A stretch of DNA of 35,008 nucleotides from a virus. Within the stretch, counting starts at the first letter, position 1, and each line of letters starts with the position of its first letter. The stretch lies in IMG/VR virus record IMGVR_UViG_3300025030_000293, positions 1 through 35,008 of that record. One strand, written 5' to 3'. This document shows positions 13,691-19,454 of the stretch, piece by piece. The notes under the pieces were generated by a model. It did not search any database and was not told the origin of the DNA. It saw only the letters and a program-made list of their open reading frames with translations. Made by a program: the position numbers and the translations under genes.

Positions 13691-13721
13691 AAAAATGGCC
13701 AGCCTTTCCAGGGGCTGGCCT
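13691..13721 (-). terminator. Rho-independent terminator, minus strand
   Basis: AGGCCAGCC, an 8-base loop, GGCTGGCC, then ATTTTTG on the minus strand. A G/C-rich perfect 8-bp stem with a T run is a classic intrinsic terminator. It ends the transcript of the 13734-13946 gene. Confidence 0.8.
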
Positions 13722-13733
13722 GTGGGAGTAAGA

Positions 13734-13946
13734 CTAGCGTTTCCAGATGTTGAGGTTGCCGGTGTAGCCCAGGTCTGCGAGCGCCTGGTACAAGCTGGCG
13801 GACACGAGAAGCATATTGCCCTTTTCACCTTTGGACTTGACCAGAGTAACTTTGGTCGGATCAGTCTCGAATTCCAGAGTGACCTTAGTACCAACGACAG
13901 AGATCTTGAGATTATCACGCGCCGAAGGTTTTACAGTTTGTGCCAT
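13734..13946 (-). CDS. Small hypothetical protein, 70 aa
   Basis: The start at 13946 (MAQTVKPSARDNLKISVVG) has AAAGGGG upstream. A beta-strand core (TKVTLEFETDPTKVTLVKSKG) is followed by a helix and a basic end. It is the first minus-strand gene left of the control region and has its own terminator, so it is a monocistronic unit, as expected of an early regulator. No helix-turn-helix is evident. Family not recognised. Confidence 0.75.
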   Translation of the reverse strand: MAQTVKPSARDNLKISVVGTKVTLEFETDPTKVTLVKSKGEKGNMLLVSASLYQALADLGYTGNLNIWKR

Positions 13947-14308
13947 GATATTACCCCTTTCTGGGTGTGACACGACCGCCGAATTGCGACCGATGCCACC
14001 ATTGTCCCGATCCAATCTGAGCGCCAGATGAGAATAACATTAGCATTTTCTCATAATCGAACTCATCTTCTTTTCAGGTAATGTTCTATGCGTGTAGCTG
14101 AATTCAGCCTCTGCTCTTATCTCATTCTCATCCCAGACTTATCCCATTATAATGAATGGAACAATGCGCATATCCGAACATTTATTAACATGCCAATATT
14201 CAATGGTTGAATTTGTTTACATTCTACTACACGAATGATAGGTGAGGATAAGCTTAGATTATTCTCGACCATATGTTCCAGGACAAATGTTCTATTTCAC
14301 GGCTAAAA

Positions 14309-14322
14309 AATTGTGCACAATT
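14309..14322. promoter_or_regulatory. 14-bp palindrome AATTGTGCACAATT
   Basis: Perfect palindrome in the control region, 29 bases left of the dif-like site. Typical size for a dimeric repressor operator. Confidence 0.5.
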
Positions 14323-14351
14323 CGAGGGGTGATCGGGCTGGGGCGTGCGTT

Positions 14352-14383
14352 ATGGTTTCGATAAGTGTAATTATCGAAACCAT
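14352..14383. repeat. dif-like (XerC/XerD-type) palindromic site
   Basis: Two 13-bp inverted arms (ATGGTTTCGATAA and TTATCGAAACCAT) around a 6-base centre (GTGTAA). The inner 28 bases have the layout of a Xer recombination site: an 11-bp arm ending ATAA, 6 bases, and an 11-bp arm beginning TTAT. Pairing continues outwards to 14348 and 14387 with one mismatch. A plain operator or a replication hairpin is the alternative. Confidence 0.5.
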
Positions 14384-14560
14384 GACGGCTAAACGATGCG
14401 TCTAAGACTAAGTGGAAGGTTGCGCGGTGTATTGTTATGTGGGGTAGGGTGCTGTAGTGTATTGTGTTGTCTGGTATTGTGTGAGGGCAGATGGATTCAC
14501 TTTCATTTTGTTTTACAAAAATTCTAATCCGAAACTAATGCAAAGATCGAATGAGTTGTT

Positions 14561-14917
14561 ATGATGATGAAGTGGATCGATCTTCCCGGCGAAGCTGAGA
14601 TAGAAGCACAGATCGAGTGGGTTGGGAAGCTAATTCGTAGGGCAGAGGAGAAAAAGAAAATGGAAGAAAGAGTTGGTGATGTGCAGGTGCAGTTGAAGGA
14701 ATTAGAAGTGGAAGTGGCTGATCTGAGCTCGAACATTGGAATTCTGGCTGAACGTTTGAATTCGATCCTTGGGCTGCACGAGGAAGAGAATCCCAATGCT
14801 GAGAAAGTTTCGAGAGTGGCTGTCTGCGATCTTTCTCAAGCAATCCAGATCCAGCGGGACAAAGTGCACAAGTTATTGCTTGCAGTCCAAATTATATTGA
14901 ACCGGCTGGAGATTTGA
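14561..14917 (+). CDS. Coiled-coil hypothetical protein, 118 aa
   Basis: Starts with three consecutive ATG codons and has no strong ribosome site. Residues about 10-70 are a long charged heptad-like helix (EAEIEAQIEWVGKLIRRAEEKKKMEERV...KELEVEVADL), and the C-terminal half is also helical. First plus-strand gene after the control region. ATTCTAATCCG at 14521 lies 30 bases upstream and resembles elements ahead of three minus-strand operons. Family not recognised. Confidence 0.75.
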   Translation: MMMKWIDLPGEAEIEAQIEWVGKLIRRAEEKKKMEERVGDVQVQLKELEVEVADLSSNIGILAERLNSILGLHEEENPNAEKVSRVAVCDLSQAIQIQRDKVHKLLLAVQIILNRLEI

Positions 14918-14931
14918 AGTAACTGTTACTT
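14917..14931. promoter_or_regulatory. Palindrome AAGTAACTGTTACTT (copy 4 of 4)
   Basis: Begins on the last base of the coiled-coil gene and ends just before the AAAGGAG ribosome site of the gene at 14950; the same position relative to a ribosome site as copy 3. Confidence 0.6.
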
Positions 14932-14949
14932 TGGCAAAAGGAGAAGAGA

Positions 14950-15117
14950 GTGTCCTGGTCGATCATTATGACGCTAAAGAACGATCCGCACAGTGCATCC
15001 ATTAAGAGTATGTTGATCTACTGGCGCGTAAGGGTGACGACAAGTTCACCTGCAGAATTAGAAGGCACTCTAAATGCTTTTACGCAATGGAATAGTTTGA
15101 AAGGTGGTGTGAAATGA
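14950..15117 (+). CDS. Small hypothetical protein, 55 aa, GTG start
   Basis: GTG start with AAAGGAGAAGAGA upstream (an ATG six codons later is the alternative). The stop overlaps the next start as ATGA, which fixes the frame. The product reads VSWSIIMTLKNDPHSASIKS...AELEGTLNAFTQWNSLKG. No recognised family. Confidence 0.6.
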   Translation: MSWSIIMTLKNDPHSASIKSMLIYWRVRVTTSSPAELEGTLNAFTQWNSLKGGVK

Positions 15118-15374
15118 AGTTCAGGAAACAGCCCGTTGTAGTTGAAGCCATGCAGTTGTCAGAGCATTCCATAGACGAAATCGCATGCCGGGCAAAAATC
15201 ACACGATATAAGTGCGACGATGGTTTGGTGCAGTTACGAATACCAACTTTAGAAGGTGTGATGATTGCTGGGGATGGTGATTGGATTATCCGAGGTGTAA
15301 ACGGCGAATTTTACCTATGCAAACCGGACATATTCGAGAAAACCTACGAAGCTGTGAAAGGCGGTGAGGGATGA
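15114..15374 (+). CDS. Conserved phage protein (PGDYG-like)
   Basis: 86 aa. MKFRKQPVVVEAMQL at the start, then IPTLEGVMIAGDGDWIIRGVNGEF and CKPDIFEKTYE at the end, match a very common small phage protein family (PGDYG-like; here the core reads GDGDW). Length and order are typical. The function of the family is unknown. Coupled by ATGA overlaps to both neighbours. Confidence 0.9.
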   Translation: MKFRKQPVVVEAMQLSEHSIDEIACRAKITRYKCDDGLVQLRIPTLEGVMIAGDGDWIIRGVNGEFYLCKPDIFEKTYEAVKGGEG

Positions 15375-15538
15375 CCGAGAAAGACTGTTACTGCTTTAGA
15401 TGTAGAAAATATTTTCATCGTCTCGGGATTGCCAGACATAAGGCGATGCACAGAGATAGAAAAGAGCCGTGCAGGATCATGTTCTCAGATGGATATGTGA
15501 GAATTTATGCGTTTGATGCGAATGGAGGCGTGAAATGA
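15371..15538 (+). CDS. Small C2H2-type zinc-finger protein, 55 aa
   Basis: MTEKDCYCFRCRKYFHRLG... with CFRC followed 11 residues later by HKAMH gives the spacing C-x2-C-x11-H-x3-H of a classical C2H2 finger, close to the N-terminus. The rest is basic (HRDRKEPCRIM). ATGA overlaps with both neighbouring genes show that the frame is translated. DNA, RNA or protein binding is the likely role. Confidence 0.75.
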   Translation: MTEKDCYCFRCRKYFHRLGIARHKAMHRDRKEPCRIMFSDGYVRIYAFDANGGVK

Positions 15539-16059
15539 TAATCTCTGAAGAAATCGCACGACTGCGAGAGTTGGAGAAGAAGGCTACACCGCGACCGTGG
15601 TTTTTGGCTGTTCACGAGGAAAAAACAGTCAAAAAATTAATGGAATGGACAGCAAAACTTGGTATGCATTATCCAGACAATAAAACAATTCACATGGTTG
15701 GAGCTGGAAAGTTTGGTGAAGACGGATTGGATGAGGACGAAATACGTGTTCCAGCGGTAACGGGTAATGGCCCAACAAGTGAAGCCAACCGTGATTATAT
15801 TTGTGCCGCTCGCAACGTTCTTCCCGATCTACTGGATGAGATCGAGCGTTTACAGGCGGCTGGATTTATTGAGGTCGAGCGCGCGAATAAAGCTGAAGCC
15901 GATCTTGCCGCAGCACTGAAACGGGCGGAGGCGTTGCAAGAGGCGCTGGTTGAAATATCACGGGGTGAGGGTGCATTTAGTCGTGATCCGCTTACTCACG
16001 CAGGTAATACGATTGAGAACATGAAGTCTATTGCCCGTACTGCCATCTCCGGCGGTTAG
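15535..16059 (+). CDS. Ead/Ea22-like phage protein
   Basis: 174 aa. The opening EEIARLRELEKKATPRPW and the later NRDYICAARNVLPDLLDEIERLQ are the pattern of Ead/Ea22-like phage proteins, which start with a helix plus 'ATPGPW' and later contain a 'YIAAANP..l..LLdeIErL' helix. The C-terminal half is a coiled coil (ERANKAEADLAAALKRAEALQEALVEI). Accessory, function unknown. Confidence 0.8.
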   Translation: MIISEEIARLRELEKKATPRPWFLAVHEEKTVKKLMEWTAKLGMHYPDNKTIHMVGAGKFGEDGLDEDEIRVPAVTGNGPTSEANRDYICAARNVLPDLLDEIERLQAAGFIEVERANKAEADLAAALKRAEALQEALVEISRGEGAFSRDPLTHAGNTIENMKSIARTAISGG

Positions 16060-16102
16060 ATTTCTTGCGAGAGCGTGTGGAAAAACTCAAAGAAGGTCAT
16101 GC

Positions 16103-16396
16103 TTGAAGATACACAAAGAACTTACCCTTGAGTACACTGCCAACACAGATCGGATTGGTTTCATGGTCTTGTCCACCTTTGAGTACCCAACATTTCCGGT
16201 CGCGGATGTACCTGGTGTCACAGTTGTCCACAGTGAATTGGTTCCAGAATTAGGAATTAGTGTGAACTGGTTGGAATCCGAGCAGTTCAAACCTGTCCGC
16301 TGGAACATGGCTATACCCGAGTATGTCTTGCGGGTTGGTCTACATTATGGAAAACTGGTTTTTACCTATGAACAGGTGGAAAGGATATTGAAATGA
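16103..16396 (+). CDS. Hypothetical protein, 97 aa, probable TTG start
   Basis: The frame is open from 16031, but the early part reads like out-of-frame sequence of the preceding gene. A TTG at 16103 has AAGAAGG upstream and gives L/MKIHKELTLEYTANTDRIG. A later ATG at 16163 is also possible. The middle (VTVVHSELVPELGISVNWL) looks beta-rich. The stop overlaps the next ATG (ATGA). Family not recognised. Confidence 0.6.
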   Translation: MKIHKELTLEYTANTDRIGFMVLSTFEYPTFPVADVPGVTVVHSELVPELGISVNWLESEQFKPVRWNMAIPEYVLRVGLHYGKLVFTYEQVERILK

Positions 16397-16773
16397 TTGG
16401 CTTTCGTTGTTATGTGGATGTCAACTACCATGTTTTTGCCAGTTTCTTGAAGAATGGTAGAGTATGTCTCAAGGTTGAATGTGGCATAGACAACAACTTT
16501 GAGTTCAATTCGGCCCAGGATCTTGGGCACGTGATACGTTTGTGGTTTATCCCGCCTGATTATGTTCATCTGATACAAGATACTCAATTTACACCCAGGA
16601 TCAGTTTTACAACTGTGGATGAAAACGTGCGCAAAGCCAACGCTGTGGTGTCTGATTATCTGTCACATGACTTTCCGGTGTCTCCCGTGGAAATGTGTGC
16701 CGAGTTTACCGAGATGGCCGAAGAGGTTTTAGCCCTTCTGAACCCCTTGGTGGAGGAAAAAGACAATGAGTGA
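16393..16773 (+). CDS. Hypothetical protein, 126 aa
   Basis: Beta-rich N-terminal half (RCYVDVNYHVFASFL; RVCLKVECGI) followed by a helical C-terminus (EFTEMAEEVLALLNPLVEE). ATGA overlap with the preceding gene and 8-base overlap with the next. No motif recognised. Confidence 0.75.
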   Translation: MIGFRCYVDVNYHVFASFLKNGRVCLKVECGIDNNFEFNSAQDLGHVIRLWFIPPDYVHLIQDTQFTPRISFTTVDENVRKANAVVSDYLSHDFPVSPVEMCAEFTEMAEEVLALLNPLVEEKDNE

Positions 16774-16891
16774 GTCTGAAATTTGGGCGGCTTGGTTCCA
16801 TGTTGCTGTGTTTGTTTTTGTTGTTTGCTGGATTTACAAGTGTATTTGCATTTTGATCGACTTTTTGGGGCAAAATGGACATAAAGACTAA
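16766..16891 (+). CDS. Small single-pass membrane protein, 41 aa
   Basis: ATG with GGAGG 9 bases upstream. After MSESEIWAAW comes a strongly apolar segment (FHVAVFVFVVCWIYKCICIL) of about 20 residues with several Cys and aromatic residues, then a short polar tail. It overlaps both neighbours. Small phage membrane proteins include holins, exclusion proteins and signalling peptides; no further assignment is possible. Confidence 0.65.
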   Translation: MSESEIWAAWFHVAVFVFVVCWIYKCICILIDFLGQNGHKD

Positions 16892-17207
16892 GCGAGCATA
16901 CGCCAAACCGGGTACTGTCACTGTCCCGGCCTTCATGGTTTGGTATCGTGGGGATGATTATGTGTACTTTCTCCATGCAAAAACCCTTTCTGAGGCCCGC
17001 ACCATCATCAATAATCGCCATGGACGGGTACGAGGCTACACAAATTTGCGATCTCGGCGATTTCATGCCCTTGATGATCGCCCAATTACATACGTGGCAT
17101 TGGTTGATCTGGGCTTTGCGTCAAAAAATGCTGAACATGCGGCTAATCAATCACCAATCTGCACGTGTGATCTATGTTTAGGTGGTAAATATGCAAAAGA
17201 AAAGTGA
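16875..17207 (+). CDS. Hypothetical protein, 110 aa
   Basis: Basic N-terminal half (MDIKTKRAYAKPGTVTVPAF; RHGRVRGYTNLRSRRFHAL) and a C-terminal CTCDLC motif that could bind zinc together with nearby residues. It overlaps the membrane protein gene by 17 bases and the next gene by 17. Family not recognised. Confidence 0.7.
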   Translation: MDIKTKRAYAKPGTVTVPAFMVWYRGDDYVYFLHAKTLSEARTIINNRHGRVRGYTNLRSRRFHALDDRPITYVALVDLGFASKNAEHAANQSPICTCDLCLGGKYAKEK

Positions 17208-17430
17208 AAAGACGTTGGAAGTTGTAGTTGTACTGACCCCGGCGCAAATCGAGTCCATTTTTACTGGCCATCCACGTGAAATGAGCTTCACGCGCAAGCT
17301 GATAACCTGGGATTTGCAGGGAAGGCGGCGCCGGATGTCCCGTGCCAAGAAAATAATTGCGGATCGGGACAAAATTATGGTCATTCCTGACTATCGGCTG
17401 GTTCCGGCCTTCGAACTCAAGGCAAAGTAG
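17191..17430 (+). CDS. Small basic hypothetical protein, 79 aa
   Basis: The ATG at 17191 has AGGTGG upstream; a GTG three codons earlier is less likely. Very basic middle (GRRRRMSRAKKIIADRDK), so nucleic acid binding is possible. It is the last gene of the small-gene operon, followed by AAGTAG-TTG-CTACTT (17425-17439), a palindrome that shares its outer bases with the AAGTAAC set. Confidence 0.7.
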   Translation: MQKKSEKTLEVVVVLTPAQIESIFTGHPREMSFTRKLITWDLQGRRRRMSRAKKIIADRDKIMVIPDYRLVPAFELKAK

Positions 17431-17449
17431 TTGCTACTTCTAAGGATAC

Positions 17450-17478
17450 TTGACTTTTTGTTCTATATGACGTAGAAT
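17450..17478 (+). promoter_or_regulatory. Strong promoter ahead of the head module
   Basis: TTGACT at 17450-17455, exactly 17 bases, TAGAAT at 17473-17478. Each box matches the consensus at 5/6. With the promoter at 5518 it is one of the two best in the window, and both precede structured non-coding segments. Confidence 0.75.
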
Positions 17479-17484
17479 ATAACT

Positions 17485-17560
17485 AACCTCTGGTGCCCTC
17501 CCATCATCAGAGATTGCCTTTTGCAGACTTGCTCCGCCCAAGCAAGTCTGCTTGCTTTAT
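17485..17560 (+). ncRNA. Candidate short RNA or attenuated leader, about 75 nt
   Basis: The expected start lies about 7 bases after the -10 box. The segment folds into CTCTG (17488-17492)/CAGAG (17508-17512) with a 15-base loop, then the terminator hairpin at 17523-17551. The loop contains GTGCCCTCCCAT (17493-17504), the exact reverse complement of ATGGGAGGGCAC (5719-5730), which lies in the loop of the CAGAGG/CCTCTG hairpin of the 5.6 kb RNA. It may be a free small RNA or the leader of the structural operon at 17603. Confidence 0.5.
17523..17559 (+). terminator. Hairpin terminator/attenuator upstream of structural genes
   Basis: GCAGACTTGCT, a 7-base loop, AGCAAGTCTGC: a perfect 11-bp stem, followed by TTGCTTTAT. 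The T-run is imperfect, so read-through into the gene at 17603 is likely. Confidence 0.7.
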
Positions 17561-17602
17561 AGAACGGGAGTTCGGTATAATGATGTATATGTGGAGGCTG
17601 AT

Positions 17603-17956
17603 ATGACAAAATTTGTAATGCGTTCCGGCCCGCCATCCCCAGCTGGCCCAGGTCTGATTCCAGGTGTAAAGAGTATCACACTCACGTTGTCTGCCGGAGC
17701 AGGGTCTGTACCTTTGTGGGTAGACGCAACTCGGGTTGGCATCTATCCAGCGGCCAGTGCTGCTGGTCGCATTGGTTTGGGTGCTGCGCCGGTTGCTATT
17801 GGCACCAAAACAGGCAATGCTGTTGAGACTGATCTTACTCTAGGTATGCCCCTGGTAGATTCTGTGTGGCAGTGGTTTGATTTGTCCCTGACTGAGACTA
17901 CCACCCTGTATTTTATTGGGGCTGCGGCTGGGGTATTCACTGTTGTGGTGGTGTAA
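17603..17956 (+). CDS. Probable virion structural protein, 117 aa
   Basis: The start at 17603 has GGAGG 5 bases upstream; the open frame extends back to a TTG at 17552 inside the terminator hairpin, which is unlikely. The protein is rich in Ala, Gly, Val and Thr with repeated beta strands (SITLTLSAGAGSVPLWVD; TTTLYFIGAAAGVFTVVVV), as in head decoration or fibre proteins. First gene of the packaging/head operon. No family recognised; the structural role is inferred from composition and position. Confidence 0.75.
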   Translation: MTKFVMRSGPPSPAGPGLIPGVKSITLTLSAGAGSVPLWVDATRVGIYPAASAAGRIGLGAAPVAIGTKTGNAVETDLTLGMPLVDSVWQWFDLSLTETTTLYFIGAAAGVFTVVVV

Positions 17957-18814
17957 ATGAAGACAGTAGCTTTGGTCGGATTTGCCAAAGCCACCAGGGA
18001 TGCGGTTGCTAAATCCAAGGCAGACGAGATCTGGACAGTTGGCTGGGGCTATGCTTACGATTTTATTCCGCGCATAGACCGTTTGTTCGAGATGCACCCC
18101 ATTTGGTTGTATCAGATGACAATCAAACCAGCTTACCATGTGCCCCGCCAGCACTGGATGTGGCTGCATCAACCCCGAGATTACCCGGTTTATCTGCTGC
18201 GCGAATTGCCGGAAGTGCCGAACAGCATTTCTTATCCCATTCAGGAAGTTACCGACTTCCTATTTGGCAACAAACTAACGAAGGGGGGTGATCCAACCTC
18301 TTTCTACTCAGACTCTTTCGATTACATGATGGCATTGGCCATTTATGAGGGGTTTGAGTGCATCGAAATCTACGGATTTGAAATGGGGACGAACACTGAA
18401 TACCGTTACCAGCGTGAGGGGGCAAACTTATTTGTTGGTTTGGCCATGGGACGAGGCATTCAGGTCAAATTACAATCCAACTCAGCCTTGTTGAGGGGGA
18501 GAAAATATGGCTACGAGGGAGGACAAATGATATTCCGTCAGGATTTAGAACACATTTTGGCCGAAGCTGCCGGTAATAAGCGTGATGCTGCGGCCAGATT
18601 ACAGCACTTGGAAGGTCAAAAACTACAAATGCTGAAGGTTGGCAATGCAGATGCCGACATAGATATCAGGTTGCAGGCTGTCCGGGACGAGGTATTGATG
18701 ATGTCCTCGGCTGAGCAAACCCTGATTTATCTCATCCGGGAGATAGATCTGGAAGAACCGCAGTTTGAATTGGAAAATCCTTTGCAGGTAATCAATGCTG
18801 AGCCTGGCGCCTAG
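17957..18814 (+). CDS. Conserved phage protein, Rossmann/sialyltransferase-like N-domain
   Basis: 285 aa. It begins MKTVALVGFAKATRDAV, a strand-turn-helix as in Rossmann folds, followed by EIWTVGWGYAY, RIDRLFEMHPIWL and a SFDYMMALAIYEGFECIEIYGFEM segment. This resembles proteins found beside terminase genes in many phages and is distantly like motility-accessory/sialyltransferase folds; the link is from memory. Residues about 200-250 are a coiled coil. Starts directly after the previous stop. Possible substrate unknown. Confidence 0.75.
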   Translation: MKTVALVGFAKATRDAVAKSKADEIWTVGWGYAYDFIPRIDRLFEMHPIWLYQMTIKPAYHVPRQHWMWLHQPRDYPVYLLRELPEVPNSISYPIQEVTDFLFGNKLTKGGDPTSFYSDSFDYMMALAIYEGFECIEIYGFEMGTNTEYRYQREGANLFVGLAMGRGIQVKLQSNSALLRGRKYGYEGGQMIFRQDLEHILAEAAGNKRDAAARLQHLEGQKLQMLKVGNADADIDIRLQAVRDEVLMMSSAEQTLIYLIREIDLEEPQFELENPLQVINAEPGA

Positions 18815-19214
18815 ATCTACAAGTCTTACATTGTGGGATCGAGCGACTGCGCTGACCCTGGCTCCGCGCACAGTAAGTCTGACTTTGGAAGATGGAGGAT
18901 ATATGACGAGCCGCCAGGTATTGGAAACAGATATTCGCCAGGGATTGGATGAGAGTATTTCATACACTCTAACCACTACGCCATGGGGATCAAGCCCGAC
19001 TTCTATTGCAGTGACCGCGTGGGATATCACTTATGGTGAGATGACCAACGTATCATCCACGGTCTTGACTGGCACGCCTGCTGCAGTGGGGGACGTGATT
19101 ACTTTGCCAGTTATGGCTGGCCTGACTGAAAATCATGCTTATCGCGTTGAAGTAAAATTCACTTCAGGTGGCCATATCTTTGAGCCGTACTTCATTGTAT
19201 TTGCTGAAAGGTAG
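18795..19214 (+). CDS. Hypothetical virion-associated protein with LTL repeats
   Basis: 139 aa from the ATG at 18795 (AGGT site), overlapping the previous gene by 20 bases. A second start at 18903 has a much better GGAGG site, so two products or a downstream start (103 aa) are possible. The N-terminus repeats LAPRSTSLTL / ATALTL / LAPRTVSLTL, a repeat style known from phage virion proteins. The remainder is beta-rich (TSIAVTAWDITYGEM; YRVEVKFTSGGHIFEPYFIVF), like a small immunoglobulin-like or tail-fibre-type domain. Confidence 0.7.
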   Translation: MLSLAPRSTSLTLWDRATALTLAPRTVSLTLEDGGYMTSRQVLETDIRQGLDESISYTLTTTPWGSSPTSIAVTAWDITYGEMTNVSSTVLTGTPAAVGDVITLPVMAGLTENHAYRVEVKFTSGGHIFEPYFIVFAER

Positions 19215-19220
19215 GTTGCA

Positions 19221-19454
19221 ATGGCCGAAAGACAACGTTGGGCATCAGAAGCCTGGAGCAAAGTCAAAGAAGGAAGCCTGAGTAAATTAGGCTGGCCGGA
19301 CAGGGCCAAATTGTTGAATGCTGCCAGGAGAAACCGTAAAGAAGTAATGGGCAAACTGAATTTCCTGGCAAATGCCAGCGGAGATCCAGCGACCAAGGCC
19401 AAGGCACGGGCGATTGCCAATTACATCAAGAAGCAACTCGATAAGGAAGCATGA
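19221..19454 (+). CDS. Small basic protein, possible terminase small subunit
   Basis: 77 aa, helical and basic (RAKLLNAARRNRKEVMGKLNFLAN; TKAKARAIANYIKKQLDKEA). It is immediately upstream of the terminase large subunit with an ATGA overlap, the usual place for the small subunit. No small-subunit motif is recognised, so the assignment rests on position and charge only. Confidence 0.65.
   Translation: MAERQRWASEAWSKVKEGSLSKLGWPDRAKLLNAARRNRKEVMGKLNFLANASGDPATKAKARAIANYIKKQLDKEA

Larger units (their letters stand above)
13947..14560. other. Control region between divergent gene blocks (candidate origin/attachment region)
   Basis: 614 bases with no believable gene. Contents in order: ATGAGAATAAC with an inverted TTCTCAT (14028-14054); an A/T-rich stretch at about 14130-14230; ATGTTC/GAACAT elements at 14081, 14176, 14273 and 14288; the palindrome AATTGTGCACAATT (14309-14322); a dif-like palindrome (14348-14387) flanked by two ACGGCTAAA repeats (14299 and 14385); and a G/T-rich stretch with three TATTGT copies (14429-14480). 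The strand switch of both gene blocks is here. Origin, dimer-resolution and attachment roles are all possible; none is shown. Confidence 0.55.

Noticed and set aside
14348-14387. Hairpin telomere (protelomerase) site as in N15-like phages
   Set aside because: The palindrome is shorter than known telomere sites and its centre is not palindromic; no protelomerase is visible. The Xer-like reading fits better.
14524-14843. Two Ser-rich minus-strand frames
   Set aside because: They are antisense to the coiled-coil gene at 14561, which is followed by coupled genes on the plus strand.
16031-16102. N-terminal extension of the 16103 gene from an ATG at 16031
   Set aside because: It overlaps the end of the previous gene, has no ribosome site and encodes a Cys/Arg/Pro-rich stretch unlike the rest.
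17552-17602. Upstream extension of the structural gene from a TTG at 17552
   Set aside because: The start would lie directly after the terminator stem; the ATG at 17603 has an ideal GGAGG site.
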